Part shown: positions 8,740 to 17,221 of the stretch, piece after piece
Position numbering within the stretch: the stretch's first letter is position 1
Layout of the letters: every line of letters starts with the position of its first letter
Origin: Ureibacillus acetophenoni
Lineage (GTDB): Bacteria > Bacillota > Bacilli > Bacillales_A > Planococcaceae
NCBI RefSeq assembly: GCF_900220965.1
Contig: NZ_OBQC01000019.1
Coordinates: 24,470-65,047, forward strand
Direction of reading: 5' to 3'
Length of the DNA stretch: 40,578 nt
Notes under the pieces: generated by a model
The model's input: the letters and a program-made list of their open reading frames with translations, nothing else
Databases searched by the model: none
What the model was told of the DNA's origin: nothing
Program-made: the position numbers and the translations under genes

Positions 8740-8901
8740 TTATTCATGTCTCTTGCTGAAATAAGTAAAAATGGTTGTTAAAATAAATCCCGCTCCTAAA
8801 CCAATGAACATCCCTGCTGCAACTTCATCCATCGCTAAACCGATCCCCATTCCCAGTAGCAAACCACCTGGAATGAGCAAGTTTTCTTTATTCGTTAAAA
8901 T
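8740..8901 (-). CDS. Small (53 aa) two-segment membrane protein with a probable ATT start
   Basis: The frame reads ILTNKENLLIPGG, then two glycine-rich hydrophobic segments (LLLGMGIGLAM and MFIGLGAGFILTTIFTYF) and a basic end SKRHE. There is no ATG, GTG or TTG at the 5' end, but ATT at 8901 lies exactly 6 nt from a strong GGGGGGAG (8908-8915). An internal TTG at codon 8 is possible but has no clear site. Flanking terminators on both sides (8709-8726 and 8974-8995) mark it as its own transcript. Similar short glycine-rich membrane proteins are common in bacilli; function unknown. Confidence 0.6.
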   Translation of the reverse strand: MLTNKENLLIPGGLLLGMGIGLAMDEVAAGMFIGLGAGFILTTIFTYFSKRHE

Positions 8902-8962
8902 TGCATTCTCCCCCCTTTATATATAAACTATTTATCTTTCTTCGCGATAAGAACATACAATT

Positions 8963-8995
8963 AAAAACAAAAAAACCATGGAGTTTCCCATGGTT
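8963..8995 (-). terminator. Terminator closing the T7SS effector operon
   Basis: AACCATGG/CCATGGTT with a 6-nt loop is followed on the minus strand by TTTTTTTGTTTTT. It is the first strong terminator after the LXG-PoNe, PoNi and immunity-remnant genes. Confidence 0.8.
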
Positions 8996-9080
8996 ATTAA
9001 TTGTTTGAACTCAGTTCACTTTAGAGTGTATCTTGTGTTAACTACTTTATGAAAACCTCGTAATAACTAGTTTTGTTTAT

Positions 9081-9281
9081 TTAACTCTTCAATACTTCAT
9101 CAAAACAAGCTTTGAAAATATTACTCGGCAGAAGCGAATCATCATTAGAATATACTAATTCATAGTTATATTTGCCTTGTAATTTATTATTTTTTATATC
9201 GTAACGTAATTTTATTTCAGTTGGCATTTCACGATTAAATTCTTTACACCTTTGATGGATCTCTTCTAAAATAATCTTCAA
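9081..9281 (-). pseudogene. 5'-truncated remnant resembling a YezG/DUF600-type immunity protein
   Basis: A 66-aa frame beginning at TTG with no good ribosome binding site. The sequence ILEEIHQRCKEFNREMPTEI, then KLRYDIKNNKLQGKYNYEL and SNIFKACFDEVL, looks like only the C-terminal third of a YezG/DUF600 immunity protein (about 150 aa when complete). The N-terminal part is absent: the stretch upstream runs straight into the PoNi gene 25 nt away. YezG-type proteins protect against YeeF-type LXG nucleases, so this is probably the leftover of an earlier toxin/immunity cassette. The family assignment is from memory of its pattern and is tentative. Confidence 0.45.
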
Positions 9282-9306
9282 TTACTTTCACTGTTATCCC
9301 CTCTGA

Positions 9307-10005
9307 TTATTTATAATGAACCAAATCATAAGGATAATATGGTACTCCTCTTAAATGCTCATCATCTAATTGAAGAATTTTTGCAATTGCACCACTTTCA
9401 AAGCTCCAATAGCCAAAATATAATTTTTCATTATGTTTATGACACTCATACCAGCCCATGTCACTATGTCCAACATACCAATGTTTTGTAAGGTATTCCT
9501 TCAAATAATTAATAGCTTTTGTATCATCTTCACTTACAATAACATTATTAAGATATTTGAAGGGTTCTTTAAATAACCAAGCACTATTCTGATAATCTAT
9601 ACCTTTCTTTCTAGAATTGATAATAAAGTTATATAAAAAATCATTTATATTACTGTTCTCTACTAATTTCACAAGAGTATTAAATGTATTTTCATCAATT
9701 TCAAGCATAATGCCTATAGAAAGCATCCACAACATATCTTCGTAAAGCTCGGAAACCCAAAGTTCTTTCATTTCTTCTACCAGTTCTTTATAGTCTTCTA
9801 CAAGAGATTCAACTGGATCTCCCATAGAATACTTAGCTATAAAAATCTGAAATCTTAAATCATGAACTTTTTTTCGAACACTTAAAACTCTATCTTCTCT
9901 TACTTCGTGATTATTTAGTTTTGTTTCGAATTTTTTTATTCTAGCCGTCTCTTCTGCAATATACTCTATAAAGTATTCTTCCTCTTTAAGTAAATCTCTT
10001 ATCAT
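9307..10005 (-). CDS. PoNi-type immunity protein (DUF1910/DUF1911)
   Basis: A 232-aa soluble, helix-rich protein. The N-terminal half (EEYFIEYIAEETARIKKFE, EDRVLSVRKKVHDLRF) fits DUF1910. The C-terminal half carries the DUF1911 signature: KHWYVGHSDMGWYECHK around 179-195, then FGYWSFESGAIAKILQLDD near 201-219 and YYPYDLVHY at the end. This pairing is known for PoNi proteins, which neutralise PoNe nucleases. It starts 16 nt after the LXG-PoNe stop with AGAGGTG upstream, so toxin and antidote are co-transcribed. Confidence 0.85.
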   Translation of the reverse strand: MIRDLLKEEEYFIEYIAEETARIKKFETKLNNHEVREDRVLSVRKKVHDLRFQIFIAKYSMGDPVESLVEDYKELVEEMKELWVSELYEDMLWMLSIGIMLEIDENTFNTLVKLVENSNINDFLYNFIINSRKKGIDYQNSAWLFKEPFKYLNNVIVSEDDTKAINYLKEYLTKHWYVGHSDMGWYECHKHNEKLYFGYWSFESGAIAKILQLDDEHLRGVPYYPYDLVHYK

Positions 10006-10021
10006 TATTATTTGTCACCTC

Positions 10022-11686
10022 TTACTTTTTTATATTGCCCTTTGCATCTAACACTTTCGTAACTACTGTTCCATCTTCTTTAGTATTCACTAAAACTTTA
10101 TCATATCCTTCTAGTAAAATATCGTCAGCTGCATCTTTTCCAACTGCTTTTTCTAGTCTGTTCTTTCCTTCGACCCATGTATCACTCATTTGTTTCCCAT
10201 CTTTAGTTTGACTAAGATTCGAACTACCATATTTAGCTTCACCAATTATATATTTGGGAGGTGGACCTGGGTCAAAATAAACACCGTCTATTCCTTTAAT
10301 TACTTTATCATCTAAACTAGTTACTCTATCAATATTAATTCTTTCATAACCTTGACTTTCAAAATGAACATCCATCTTCATTTCGCCATAATTCCCTTTG
10401 TGTTTGTTCGTTTCTAAAGAGACTTTTCCAGATTCCACGTCATCTATAACCTTTGTTTGAGTCTTATTTACATTTGTAACTTTACCCTTCCCTTTATCAA
10501 CCACTTCATCTACATTACTTTTCTTAACAACATCATCCACGTCACTATCTATAATTTTACCAACCAATTTGCCACCTTTCACTAATTTTCCAATTGGAAT
10601 AAAGGAAGCAACAGCGAAGCCTTTGTCAGCACCTGATGCATTGGGATCCATTAGTGTATTAATATCATCTAAAATGATAAAATCTGCTACTTCTTTTCCT
10701 ACAGTTAGAGCACCTTTGCCTAATTCAACAGCCCCATTTCCAATATCCCCTAAAAAGGCTAAGAATCCATTTTCCTCTTCCGTCACTTCGTTCACGTCTG
10801 GTACAGGGCAGGAAAGCTCTTTTGCAATTTCCTCTTCTTGTTTCTTCTTAAATGAAACAAAGTTCGTAGACACCGATGCGCCGTTGATGCCGAAGTTATA
10901 TATAGGTAGTTGACCAGTCAATTGTATGCTTGATAGCGAGTATGGATTTGCTCCACCAATCATTCCAGGTGCTAGTAGTGGGTCCATGCCGATGATGCTG
11001 TCCATTGACATTGTTCGCGCTGCTAATGTAATCATTAGCGGATTTTGCTGTGCAAATGCCTTCCACTGCTCAGCTGGGAAGTTCACATCCGTCAACCCTT
11101 CGGTAATCATAGATTCAATGTTAGTAATCCATGTTTTCATTAATATAAGGTCGTTTTGAATTGTGTTTAAAGCCATAGTTTGCGTGAGGTCAAATACATT
11201 TAGTTGTTCTACCGTATCGTCACGATGAGCTTTTGCATCCGCCACTCCCACTTGAACTTCACTATCATCTAAGTTTGGTAGACTTACAATATCTGAAACT
11301 TCACTCATGATTTGGTTGGTTTCATTCGTTAGATCTTCTGTTACTTGACTCGCTACTTCTAACCCTTGCTCAACTTCACCTTCTAAATAGGATTGGCTGA
11401 TATAACCAGATGAATCGGGTTCAAGGGATGTCAATGCAGCATCCATTTGTTGAAGAATATTTGTAAAACTCGTTTTAAAAGTGTTAAAAAATTCGAGAAA
11501 GGGTAAATGACAATTTTCATAAAATCCTCGTAATGCTTCTCCACCTTGACCTTTGAGTGACTCTTCTAAGTTTGTAAGCCCCTGAATGGCAGTTTCAATC
11601 TGTTTCATTTCACTTTCGAGCCGTCTTAATCGACTAAGATTTCTTTCAAGCCCCTGTTGAAAATTATTAACATCTAATACCTTCAT
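10022..11686 (-). CDS. LXG-domain T7SS effector with C-terminal PoNe-type DNase domain
   Basis: A 554-aa polymorphic toxin. Residues 1 to about 200 are a helical LXG domain (MKVLDVNNFQQGL, GQGGEALRGFYE, HLPFLEFF) that targets it to the T7SS. A linker and a hydrophobic pre-toxin part follow (GDIGNGAVELGKGALTVGKE, SFIPIGKLVKGGKLVGK near 355-385). From about 428 there is a PoNe-like nuclease of the PD-(D/E)xK superfamily: GNYGEMKMD (E435), GIDGVYF (D467) and GEAKYG (E483, K485) are the expected catalytic set, then QMSDTWVEGKNRL. PoNe domains degrade DNA in rival cells. AGAAGGTG precedes the ATG. The immunity gene follows directly. The LXG part is clearly paralogous to the broken gene upstream. 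Confidence 0.9.
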   Translation of the reverse strand: MKVLDVNNFQQGLERNLSRLRRLESEMKQIETAIQGLTNLEESLKGQGGEALRGFYENCHLPFLEFFNTFKTSFTNILQQMDAALTSLEPDSSGYISQSYLEGEVEQGLEVASQVTEDLTNETNQIMSEVSDIVSLPNLDDSEVQVGVADAKAHRDDTVEQLNVFDLTQTMALNTIQNDLILMKTWITNIESMITEGLTDVNFPAEQWKAFAQQNPLMITLAARTMSMDSIIGMDPLLAPGMIGGANPYSLSSIQLTGQLPIYNFGINGASVSTNFVSFKKKQEEEIAKELSCPVPDVNEVTEEENGFLAFLGDIGNGAVELGKGALTVGKEVADFIILDDINTLMDPNASGADKGFAVASFIPIGKLVKGGKLVGKIIDSDVDDVVKKSNVDEVVDKGKGKVTNVNKTQTKVIDDVESGKVSLETNKHKGNYGEMKMDVHFESQGYERINIDRVTSLDDKVIKGIDGVYFDPGPPPKYIIGEAKYGSSNLSQTKDGKQMSDTWVEGKNRLEKAVGKDAADDILLEGYDKVLVNTKEDGTVVTKVLDAKGNIKK

Positions 11687-11710
11687 TACATCACCTTCTA
11701 AATTATTGGA

Positions 11711-12571
11711 CTAAGGTAAAGACGGATAGTGTAATCCTCCCGAAACCCCGACACTCGTTTCCACATAAGCAACTCCTGAGTGGCTAAGTTTGAACTCTAC
11801 GAAAACAGGACTGCTTTGAGTTAATTCATGCTTTTGTATATACTCAACCAGTTCCCAAAACTTTACCTGGGATTGTTCATCAAACTGATCCTTAATTCTC
11901 GTTGTAATCATCCGGTTTACTGAGAAATAACTTATAAAACGTATTTCTTCTGAACTAGGCATTGCTTAAAAATCATTTTCCTCGATTGGACGGAATATTT
12001 CTGCAGTCATTATTTTTGCAGTTGGGTCACTGAGAATAGCGAAAAATAAATGATCTACCACATGAAATCCATATTTCTCTAAGGTTTGATCAGTAACGGT
12101 TGTATCTCGATGGCGTTTTGCATTTTGATTTTCTGTTTGGACCTCACTGTCATCAAGATTTGGTAGAGAAACGATATCTGAAACTTCTCCCATAATCGAA
12201 TTCGTTTCGCTTGTTAATGTTTCAGCCACTTCTTTCGCGTTGTCGAGCCCTTGTTCCACTTCGCTTTCTAAGTAGGATTGGTCAATATAACCAGATTGGT
12301 CTGGTTCAAGCGTATTAAGTGCTTCTATCATTTGCGTAAGTACATCATTGAAACTACTTTAAAATAAATAGAAAAATTGTAAAAAGGGCAGGTGGCAATC
12401 CCTATAAAATGCACGAAGCGCATTGCCACATTGCCCCTTTAAAGAATTCTCTAACTGTGTGAGTCCTTGAATGGCAGTTTCAATTGTTTTCATTTCCGTC
12501 TCTAGTCTCGTTAACATGGTTAGGTTGCGCTGAAGTCCATCATGGAAGTTTGCGGTATCTAACACTTTCAT
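11711..12571 (-). pseudogene. Decayed LXG effector fused in frame to a DUF5085-like tail, with two in-frame TAA codons
   Basis: One reading frame of 287 codons runs from the ATG at 12571 to 11711 but is cut by TAA at codon 71 (12359-12361) and codon 202 (11966-11968). There is no frameshift. Codons 1 to about 155 match the neighbouring intact LXG protein (QFF-Y-L-F-stop-S-S-F against EFF-N-T-F-K-T-S-F, so the first stop is probably AAA to TAA). After HRDTTV the similarity ends and the frame continues as what looks like a DUF5085 protein lacking its start (LEKYGFHVVDHLFFAIL, AEIFRPIEEND, RFISYFSVNRM, VYVETSV-like end). A deletion seems to have joined an LXG gene to the gene behind it, removing the toxin domain. 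Its ATG overlaps the stop of the DUF5344 gene (TAATG). Confidence 0.75.
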
Positions 12572-12873
12572 TAGCTCATCAGCCTCCTAGGACCTGAAAC
12601 TGCACCGCTAATGTTTGTTGAAATGCGTTGATCTTGTTCACGCATATATTGGACAGAATTTTTCGTTGTTTCAATATTGTTCAGTAACACTGTTTGATAG
12701 CTTGTTAAGATGCGTTCTAATTCCAAGGCAAGCTCATTCAGTTTTGTAACAACATCTAATGTATTTCCTTCTATTGGTGGTTCAGCAGCAGGGTTTAGTG
12801 AGGACGTTGCATTTTCCATCACCCCTAGTTGCTCCTCGACATCTTCGTATACCATTTTCACTTCGTTAGCCAT
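12571..12873 (-). CDS. DUF5344 (YwqI-like) T7SS effector-associated helper
   Basis: A 100-aa helical protein (VKMVYEDVEEQLGVMENATSSL, LNELALELERILTSYQTVL, TTKNSVQYMREQDQRIS) of the YwqI family. In B. subtilis such a protein is encoded between YwqH and the LXG toxin YwqJ. Small helical partners of this kind bind LXG domains for export, as shown for Lap proteins in streptococci; that role here is inferred. GGGGAG precedes the ATG, and its stop overlaps the ATG of the broken LXG gene. The intact LXG gene follows that pseudogene, so this helper may now serve it. Confidence 0.75.
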   Translation of the reverse strand: MANEVKMVYEDVEEQLGVMENATSSLNPAAEPPIEGNTLDVVTKLNELALELERILTSYQTVLLNNIETTKNSVQYMREQDQRISTNISGAVSGPRRLMS

Positions 12874-12905
12874 TTGACTTCTCCCCTTTGCGGTTGGATT
12901 TTGGA

Positions 12906-12911
12906 ATTATA
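12906..12911 (-). promoter_or_regulatory. Candidate -10 element for the effector operon
   Basis: TATAAT on the minus strand lies 33 nt before the DUF5344 ATG and directly after the last unit of the repeat array; the position for a -35 falls in the first repeat units and matches TTGACA poorly. The array thus reaches right into the promoter. Confidence 0.4.
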
Positions 12912-12916
12912 TAATT

Positions 12917-13925
12917 TTGCCTATTTACGGGCGAGTTTCTATTGCTTACGGACGGTTCTCGCGTGTTTATGAGCGAGTTTTGCACTTTTACGGGCGAATT
13001 TTATTTTACGGGCGAGTTTCACATGTTTATGTGCGAATTTCTATTGCTTACGGGCGGTTCTCACGTGTTTATGAGCGAGTTTTGCACTTTTACGGGCGAT
13101 TTTTATTTTACAGGCGAGTTTCACCTGTTTATGTGCGAATTTCTATTGCTTACGGGCGGTTCCCGCATGTTTATGAGCGATATTTGCACTTTTATGGGTG
13201 AATTTTATTTTACGGGCGAGTTTCACATGTTTATGTGCGAATTTCTATTGCTTACGGGCGGTTCCCGCATGTTTATGAGCGATATTTGCACTTTTACGGG
13301 CGAATTCCGATTTACTTGCGAATCCCAGTGCTTTATTTGCGAAAATGGAATGGTTACTTGCGAATTCCGATCACTTACTTGCGAATTCCGGAATCTTATT
13401 TGCGATTTCCGATTTACTTGCGAATCCCAGCACTTTATTTACGAAAATGGAATGGTTACTTGTGAATTTCGATCACTAATTTGCGAGTTCCGGAATCTTA
13501 TTTGCGATTTTTGATTTACTTGCGAATCCCAGCACTTTATTTGCGAAAATCAAATGTTTATTTGCGATTCCTAGGTATTTACTTGCGAATTCCGGAAGCT
13601 TATTTGCGATTTTTGATTTACTTGCGAATCCCAGTGCTTTATTTGCGAAAATGGAATGGTTATTTGCGAATTTCAATCACTTACTTGCGAATTCCGGAAT
13701 CTTATTTGCGATTTCCGATTTACTTGCGAATCCCGGTGCTTTATTTACGAATCCCAGCACTTTATTTGCGAAAATCAAATGTTTATTTGCGATTCCTAGG
13801 TGTTTACTTGCGAATTCCGGAATCTTATTTGTGATTTCTGATTTACTTGCGAATCCTGGCACTTTATTTGCGAAAATCAAATGTTTATTTGCGATTTCCG
13901 GCACCTTACTTGCGATTTCAAGTTA
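12917..13925. repeat. Array of 102-bp units, each four 21-bp and one 18-bp sub-repeats (T7SS locus)
   Basis: About 1 kb of short repeats fills the gap between YueC/EssA and the effector genes. The left half has a core TTTACGGGCGA or TTTATGAGCGA, the right half TTACTTGCGAAT or TTATTTGCGA. Cores follow at 21, 21, 21, 21 and 18 bp, giving a 102-bp higher-order unit repeated almost ten times (for example the TTGCGAATCCCAG unit recurs near 13316 and 13418). All spacings are multiples of three, so long open frames arise in several frames on both strands, but none has a ribosome binding site. The yueC stop lies 10 bp from one end and a -10 element abuts the other. Function unknown. Confidence 0.9.
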
Positions 13926-13935
13926 AGCTAGAAAC

Positions 13936-14427
13936 TCAACCCTTCTCCCCCTGAATCATTTTCGGAACAAGCCATATTAGCACCACAACGATACATGCCA
14001 CTAACAGTCCAATATAGATGTATATCAACTCTTTACTGCCTCTTTCTCTTTCAGAACTTGGCTGTTCCATTCGAACCTTCGCAGCTTGTTTTTCGGTTGA
14101 AAATAATCCAAGTTTCATAGATTCATAAGCGACCGTTTTTCGTTCTTGGAAGTCTTGGATGAAAAGCTCTTCCCTAATTTTTTCATTTTTATCGTAATCA
14201 GTTGGAATAAAGTCTAACGGCTTTTGCTCTTCTGGAATAGCTTTTTTATCCTTTAATAAGGATTGATTGTGAAGGTATTCTTTGTTGTTTTTAAACTCTT
14301 TTTCTTTATACTCATTTGGATTTAGGCTGTTGATATCCTTCGAAGCTGTAGCGTAGCCGGATTCACCACCGAATCCGACCACTAGCAATAACGCTAACCC
14401 TAGCACTAAGCTGACCCTACGCTTCAT
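13936..14427 (-). CDS. yueC: Type VII secretion protein EssA / YueC family
   Basis: A 163-aa protein with an N-terminal signal-like segment (VSLVLGLALLLVVGFG), a polar middle (SLNPNEYKEKEF, KEKAxxE-rich) and a C-terminal membrane segment (IYIYIGLLVACIVVVLIWLV) with a basic tail: the EssA/YueC topology. The start at 14427 has GAGGAAG 7 nt upstream and overlaps the esaA stop by 11 bp, so it is translationally coupled. It is an essential membrane component of the T7SSb. It is the last gene of the machine part; the repeat array begins 10 bp behind it, with no terminator between. Confidence 0.85.
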   Translation of the reverse strand: MKRRVSLVLGLALLLVVGFGGESGYATASKDINSLNPNEYKEKEFKNNKEYLHNQSLLKDKKAIPEEQKPLDFIPTDYDKNEKIREELFIQDFQERKTVAYESMKLGLFSTEKQAAKVRMEQPSSERERGSKELIYIYIGLLVACIVVVLIWLVPKMIQGEKG

Positions 14428-17221
14428 ATGTTGCTTCCTCATCATGATTGTTCCCACGATTTTTCGCTCGACCAATAAAATATGGCACGGCTGCAGCAAC
14501 TCCAATAATCACAACCAGCGCAATACTTCCTGGGACAATTAACGACTCAGGCCCATATTGAATGGATAAATACACCTTCGACATTGGATCTATATAATCA
14601 ATGTTCGATGCTAGTAGCGCAAGCATCGGTGTGACGAAGAATGCAATAACGGCCACATTTACAAACCATCCAATCAGATGACCTATCGAAAAACTTGCAA
14701 AGATGAGGGATGAGACTGCTGTTAATAAAAGAACCGTGAAAATCGTCCATTCAATCGCACCTGTTCCATCCAATCCATAAATATCTAAGCCATAAATACT
14801 AATGATTAACCCAACAATTACGTTCAATAATGTAAATAATGCAATTCGCACGCTCGTTTTATTATTTTTTAAGTAATAACAGAAATATCCAATTAGTAAA
14901 CTACTAATCAACACAATGAATAACACAATGACTGGAGGCATTTTATCTTCCGGTACTGTAGGATCTAAGCTATTTACTGATAGCGGAGTAGATAAATGAT
15001 CGTAAATTTGACCATTCTTTTGCCCGTCAACAAACGCATTATTTAATACATCGTGAATATCATCACGGTATTTCTCCGTTGTTCCTACGTTTTCATTCCA
15101 CTTAAAGGCAAGATCACTTGTATCTGCATTTACGTTTGCAGCCTTTGAAAGAAGTGACTCTGTTACTGATCTGATGTTTTGTTGATTTAGTGCAATGCTG
15201 TTCATGGCATTACTCATCGCATGGATGTTTTGGCTAAGACTAGAGTGATTTGTTACAAGTCCATTTCCTTCTGCAATTTGCGAAGATGTTCCTTGAGCAC
15301 CAGCGATTAAATGATCTAAGCTCTCCTGAACTTGACCTGCACTTGCTTCAACAGCGTCTAACTGTTTAAATAGTGCTTCATATTCTGTTTCGAGATTTTT
15401 CAAGTACACCGTGAAGAATGTAGTTATTCCATCTTCTAGTGATGCAAATTGTTGTTGAGAAGTAGGAATCCCCGTTTGTAATTGATTGATATAAGTGTCA
15501 GTATCTTCGTTGATACCGAGTATTTTATTCACACTAGAAGCTATTAATTGAGATGCTTCTTCCGAACTTAAACTCGTCATTAACGTAGATTCATATTGCG
15601 CTAACGCTCCGTAGTACTCCAACAGCAAATCTACGTCATCACTTGCCAACGGTTGGTTAAACACTTTTTTCAACCGCTCTTTTTTCCCCTCATTCAAATC
15701 TGAGTGATTTAGGATTTCCGTTTCTTTCTCATCAATTTTCTCTAACATCGTGTTTGCATCTATAGGTGTCAAAGGATCGTTCTCATCAACCTCTTCTATT
15801 AATTTTGAATCAGTTTGGTCTTCTTCCTGTTGAATTTGTTCAATCGTCTCTTCGATATCTATAATTTCTTCTGTTAGCTCATCAAGTTTGTCTTTTACAC
15901 TTGAATCTTCCTCTTCAGTTTCCGGACTTACTGGTTCTTCCTCAGAATTTCCCGGAGCTTCTTCAGTATTTCCCGAAGCTTCTTCGCCTTCAGTTGGAAT
16001 CGTAGGCTCTATTTGGTCTTTCAATGAATTGATTTCCTCAATAAGACCTAGCAATCTTTCACGCTCAGTATCTAGTGCTGCAATTTTCGTAGAAGCTAAT
16101 AAGTTCGACTTGTTGATTTTGTTTCTACCTGCATTTGCTTGTTTCGTAGGATCTACTGCAGGTACACTATCAATTAGTTGATTTCTTAATTGAATGACTT
16201 GTGCTTCATATTCAACTAGCATTTCCCCTTCAACTTGCAATAGGAGATTGATAATTTCATTTCTTTGATTCACAACCAGGTTCGATAAATTAGTTGCACT
16301 TTGATGATTCAGCGCTAATTGATTCTCAAAGGTTTGCAAACTCTGAAACAATTTCTCATTATGTTCTTCCAGGTAGGTCATCATATTTGTATAGTGAAGA
16401 CCGTACCCATTTTTCATATCCAAGACTGCCGTAAAGTTGTTACGTTGTAAGTTTTGCACAAGCTGTTGCTGAGTAGTTTGAAAATCTCTGTATTGATTTA
16501 CATACATTACAAATTGAGCGAGATTTTCTTGGAACTCATCGGTTTGCTCAACATTCCCCTCGTATGGCACGCTGTTAATGGAAGATAAAATACTTTCCAA
16601 CATTCTTTTTTGGTTTTCAATATCTCCGACAACACTTTCTAAATTTGGTCGATAGAATTCCGAGATCGTCTCAAGAAACTCCATTTCTTTTTGTAGAATA
16701 CTATCAAACTCTGCTCGCACTTTTTCTAAATCCTGAGATACATAGCTCCAATATAATGTGGAGATTTTCCCGTTCACACGAGCTGATGCATTACCAATTT
16801 CACGTAATACTTTTTCACGATTTGCGGTATTTAATTGACCTGAAACCGTGTATTTAAACTCTGCTTTTACCGGTTGTTGCTCTTCATAGGTCATAATGTT
16901 TTCAGAGAAGTTGGATGGGATATATAAAATCGCATCATATTCTTGATTTGCTAACCCTTTTTCCGCAGTGCTTCGACTTACTACAGACCACTCATAAGCA
17001 GATTCGGTAGATAATATTGGCACCACTTCTTTCCCAAAATCAAGTGCACTTTCTCGTAGTTCTGCACCTGCATCCTCATTAACAACGGCGATTTGTTTTG
17101 TTCCGTTTGATTTACCTTCTAACGGGTTATCACCAATGAATAGGAAGTATAGAATCGGGGCTCCAACAATCAAAATCATGACGATGACGATCTTTAAAAT
17201 CAGCTTCTTTTGAGCCGTCAT
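14417..17221 (-). CDS. yueB: Type VII secretion protein EsaA / YueB
   Basis: A 934-aa membrane protein. A single N-terminal membrane segment (residues about 8-30, KIVIVMILIVGAPILYFLFI) is followed by the conserved IAVVNEDAGAE strand, then a long helical extracellular part of some 700 residues and about six membrane segments from about 760 on. In B. subtilis YueB is a core T7SS component and the receptor of phage SPP1. Between about 395 and 440 lies an acidic Pro/Glu/Ser/Thr-rich low-complexity insert (EEAPGNSEEEPVSPETEEED). Its ATG overlaps the essC stop (ATGA). Confidence 0.9.
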   Translation of the reverse strand: MTAQKKLILKIVIVMILIVGAPILYFLFIGDNPLEGKSNGTKQIAVVNEDAGAELRESALDFGKEVVPILSTESAYEWSVVSRSTAEKGLANQEYDAILYIPSNFSENIMTYEEQQPVKAEFKYTVSGQLNTANREKVLREIGNASARVNGKISTLYWSYVSQDLEKVRAEFDSILQKEMEFLETISEFYRPNLESVVGDIENQKRMLESILSSINSVPYEGNVEQTDEFQENLAQFVMYVNQYRDFQTTQQQLVQNLQRNNFTAVLDMKNGYGLHYTNMMTYLEEHNEKLFQSLQTFENQLALNHQSATNLSNLVVNQRNEIINLLLQVEGEMLVEYEAQVIQLRNQLIDSVPAVDPTKQANAGRNKINKSNLLASTKIAALDTERERLLGLIEEINSLKDQIEPTIPTEGEEASGNTEEAPGNSEEEPVSPETEEEDSSVKDKLDELTEEIIDIEETIEQIQQEEDQTDSKLIEEVDENDPLTPIDANTMLEKIDEKETEILNHSDLNEGKKERLKKVFNQPLASDDVDLLLEYYGALAQYESTLMTSLSSEEASQLIASSVNKILGINEDTDTYINQLQTGIPTSQQQFASLEDGITTFFTVYLKNLETEYEALFKQLDAVEASAGQVQESLDHLIAGAQGTSSQIAEGNGLVTNHSSLSQNIHAMSNAMNSIALNQQNIRSVTESLLSKAANVNADTSDLAFKWNENVGTTEKYRDDIHDVLNNAFVDGQKNGQIYDHLSTPLSVNSLDPTVPEDKMPPVIVLFIVLISSLLIGYFCYYLKNNKTSVRIALFTLLNVIVGLIISIYGLDIYGLDGTGAIEWTIFTVLLLTAVSSLIFASFSIGHLIGWFVNVAVIAFFVTPMLALLASNIDYIDPMSKVYLSIQYGPESLIVPGSIALVVIIGVAAAVPYFIGRAKNRGNNHDEEATYEA

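Noticed and set aside
12331..12361. Frameshift in the LXG pseudogene
   Set aside because: The codons on both sides of TAA are in the same frame and align with the intact paralogue, so it is a nonsense change.
11711..12571. Three separate small genes (70, 121 and 83 aa)
   Set aside because: All three lie in one frame separated only by TAA codons, and the second and third lack start signals; one broken gene explains them better.
12942..13834. Plus-strand repeat proteins (190 and 117 codons) in the first array
   Set aside because: No ribosome binding site, several frames equally open because the steps are multiples of three, and opposite orientation to the operon. Treated as a by-product of the repeats.
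13926..13936. yueD or another secretion gene after yueC
   Set aside because: The repeat array begins directly behind yueC, and no further machine gene is present on either strand.
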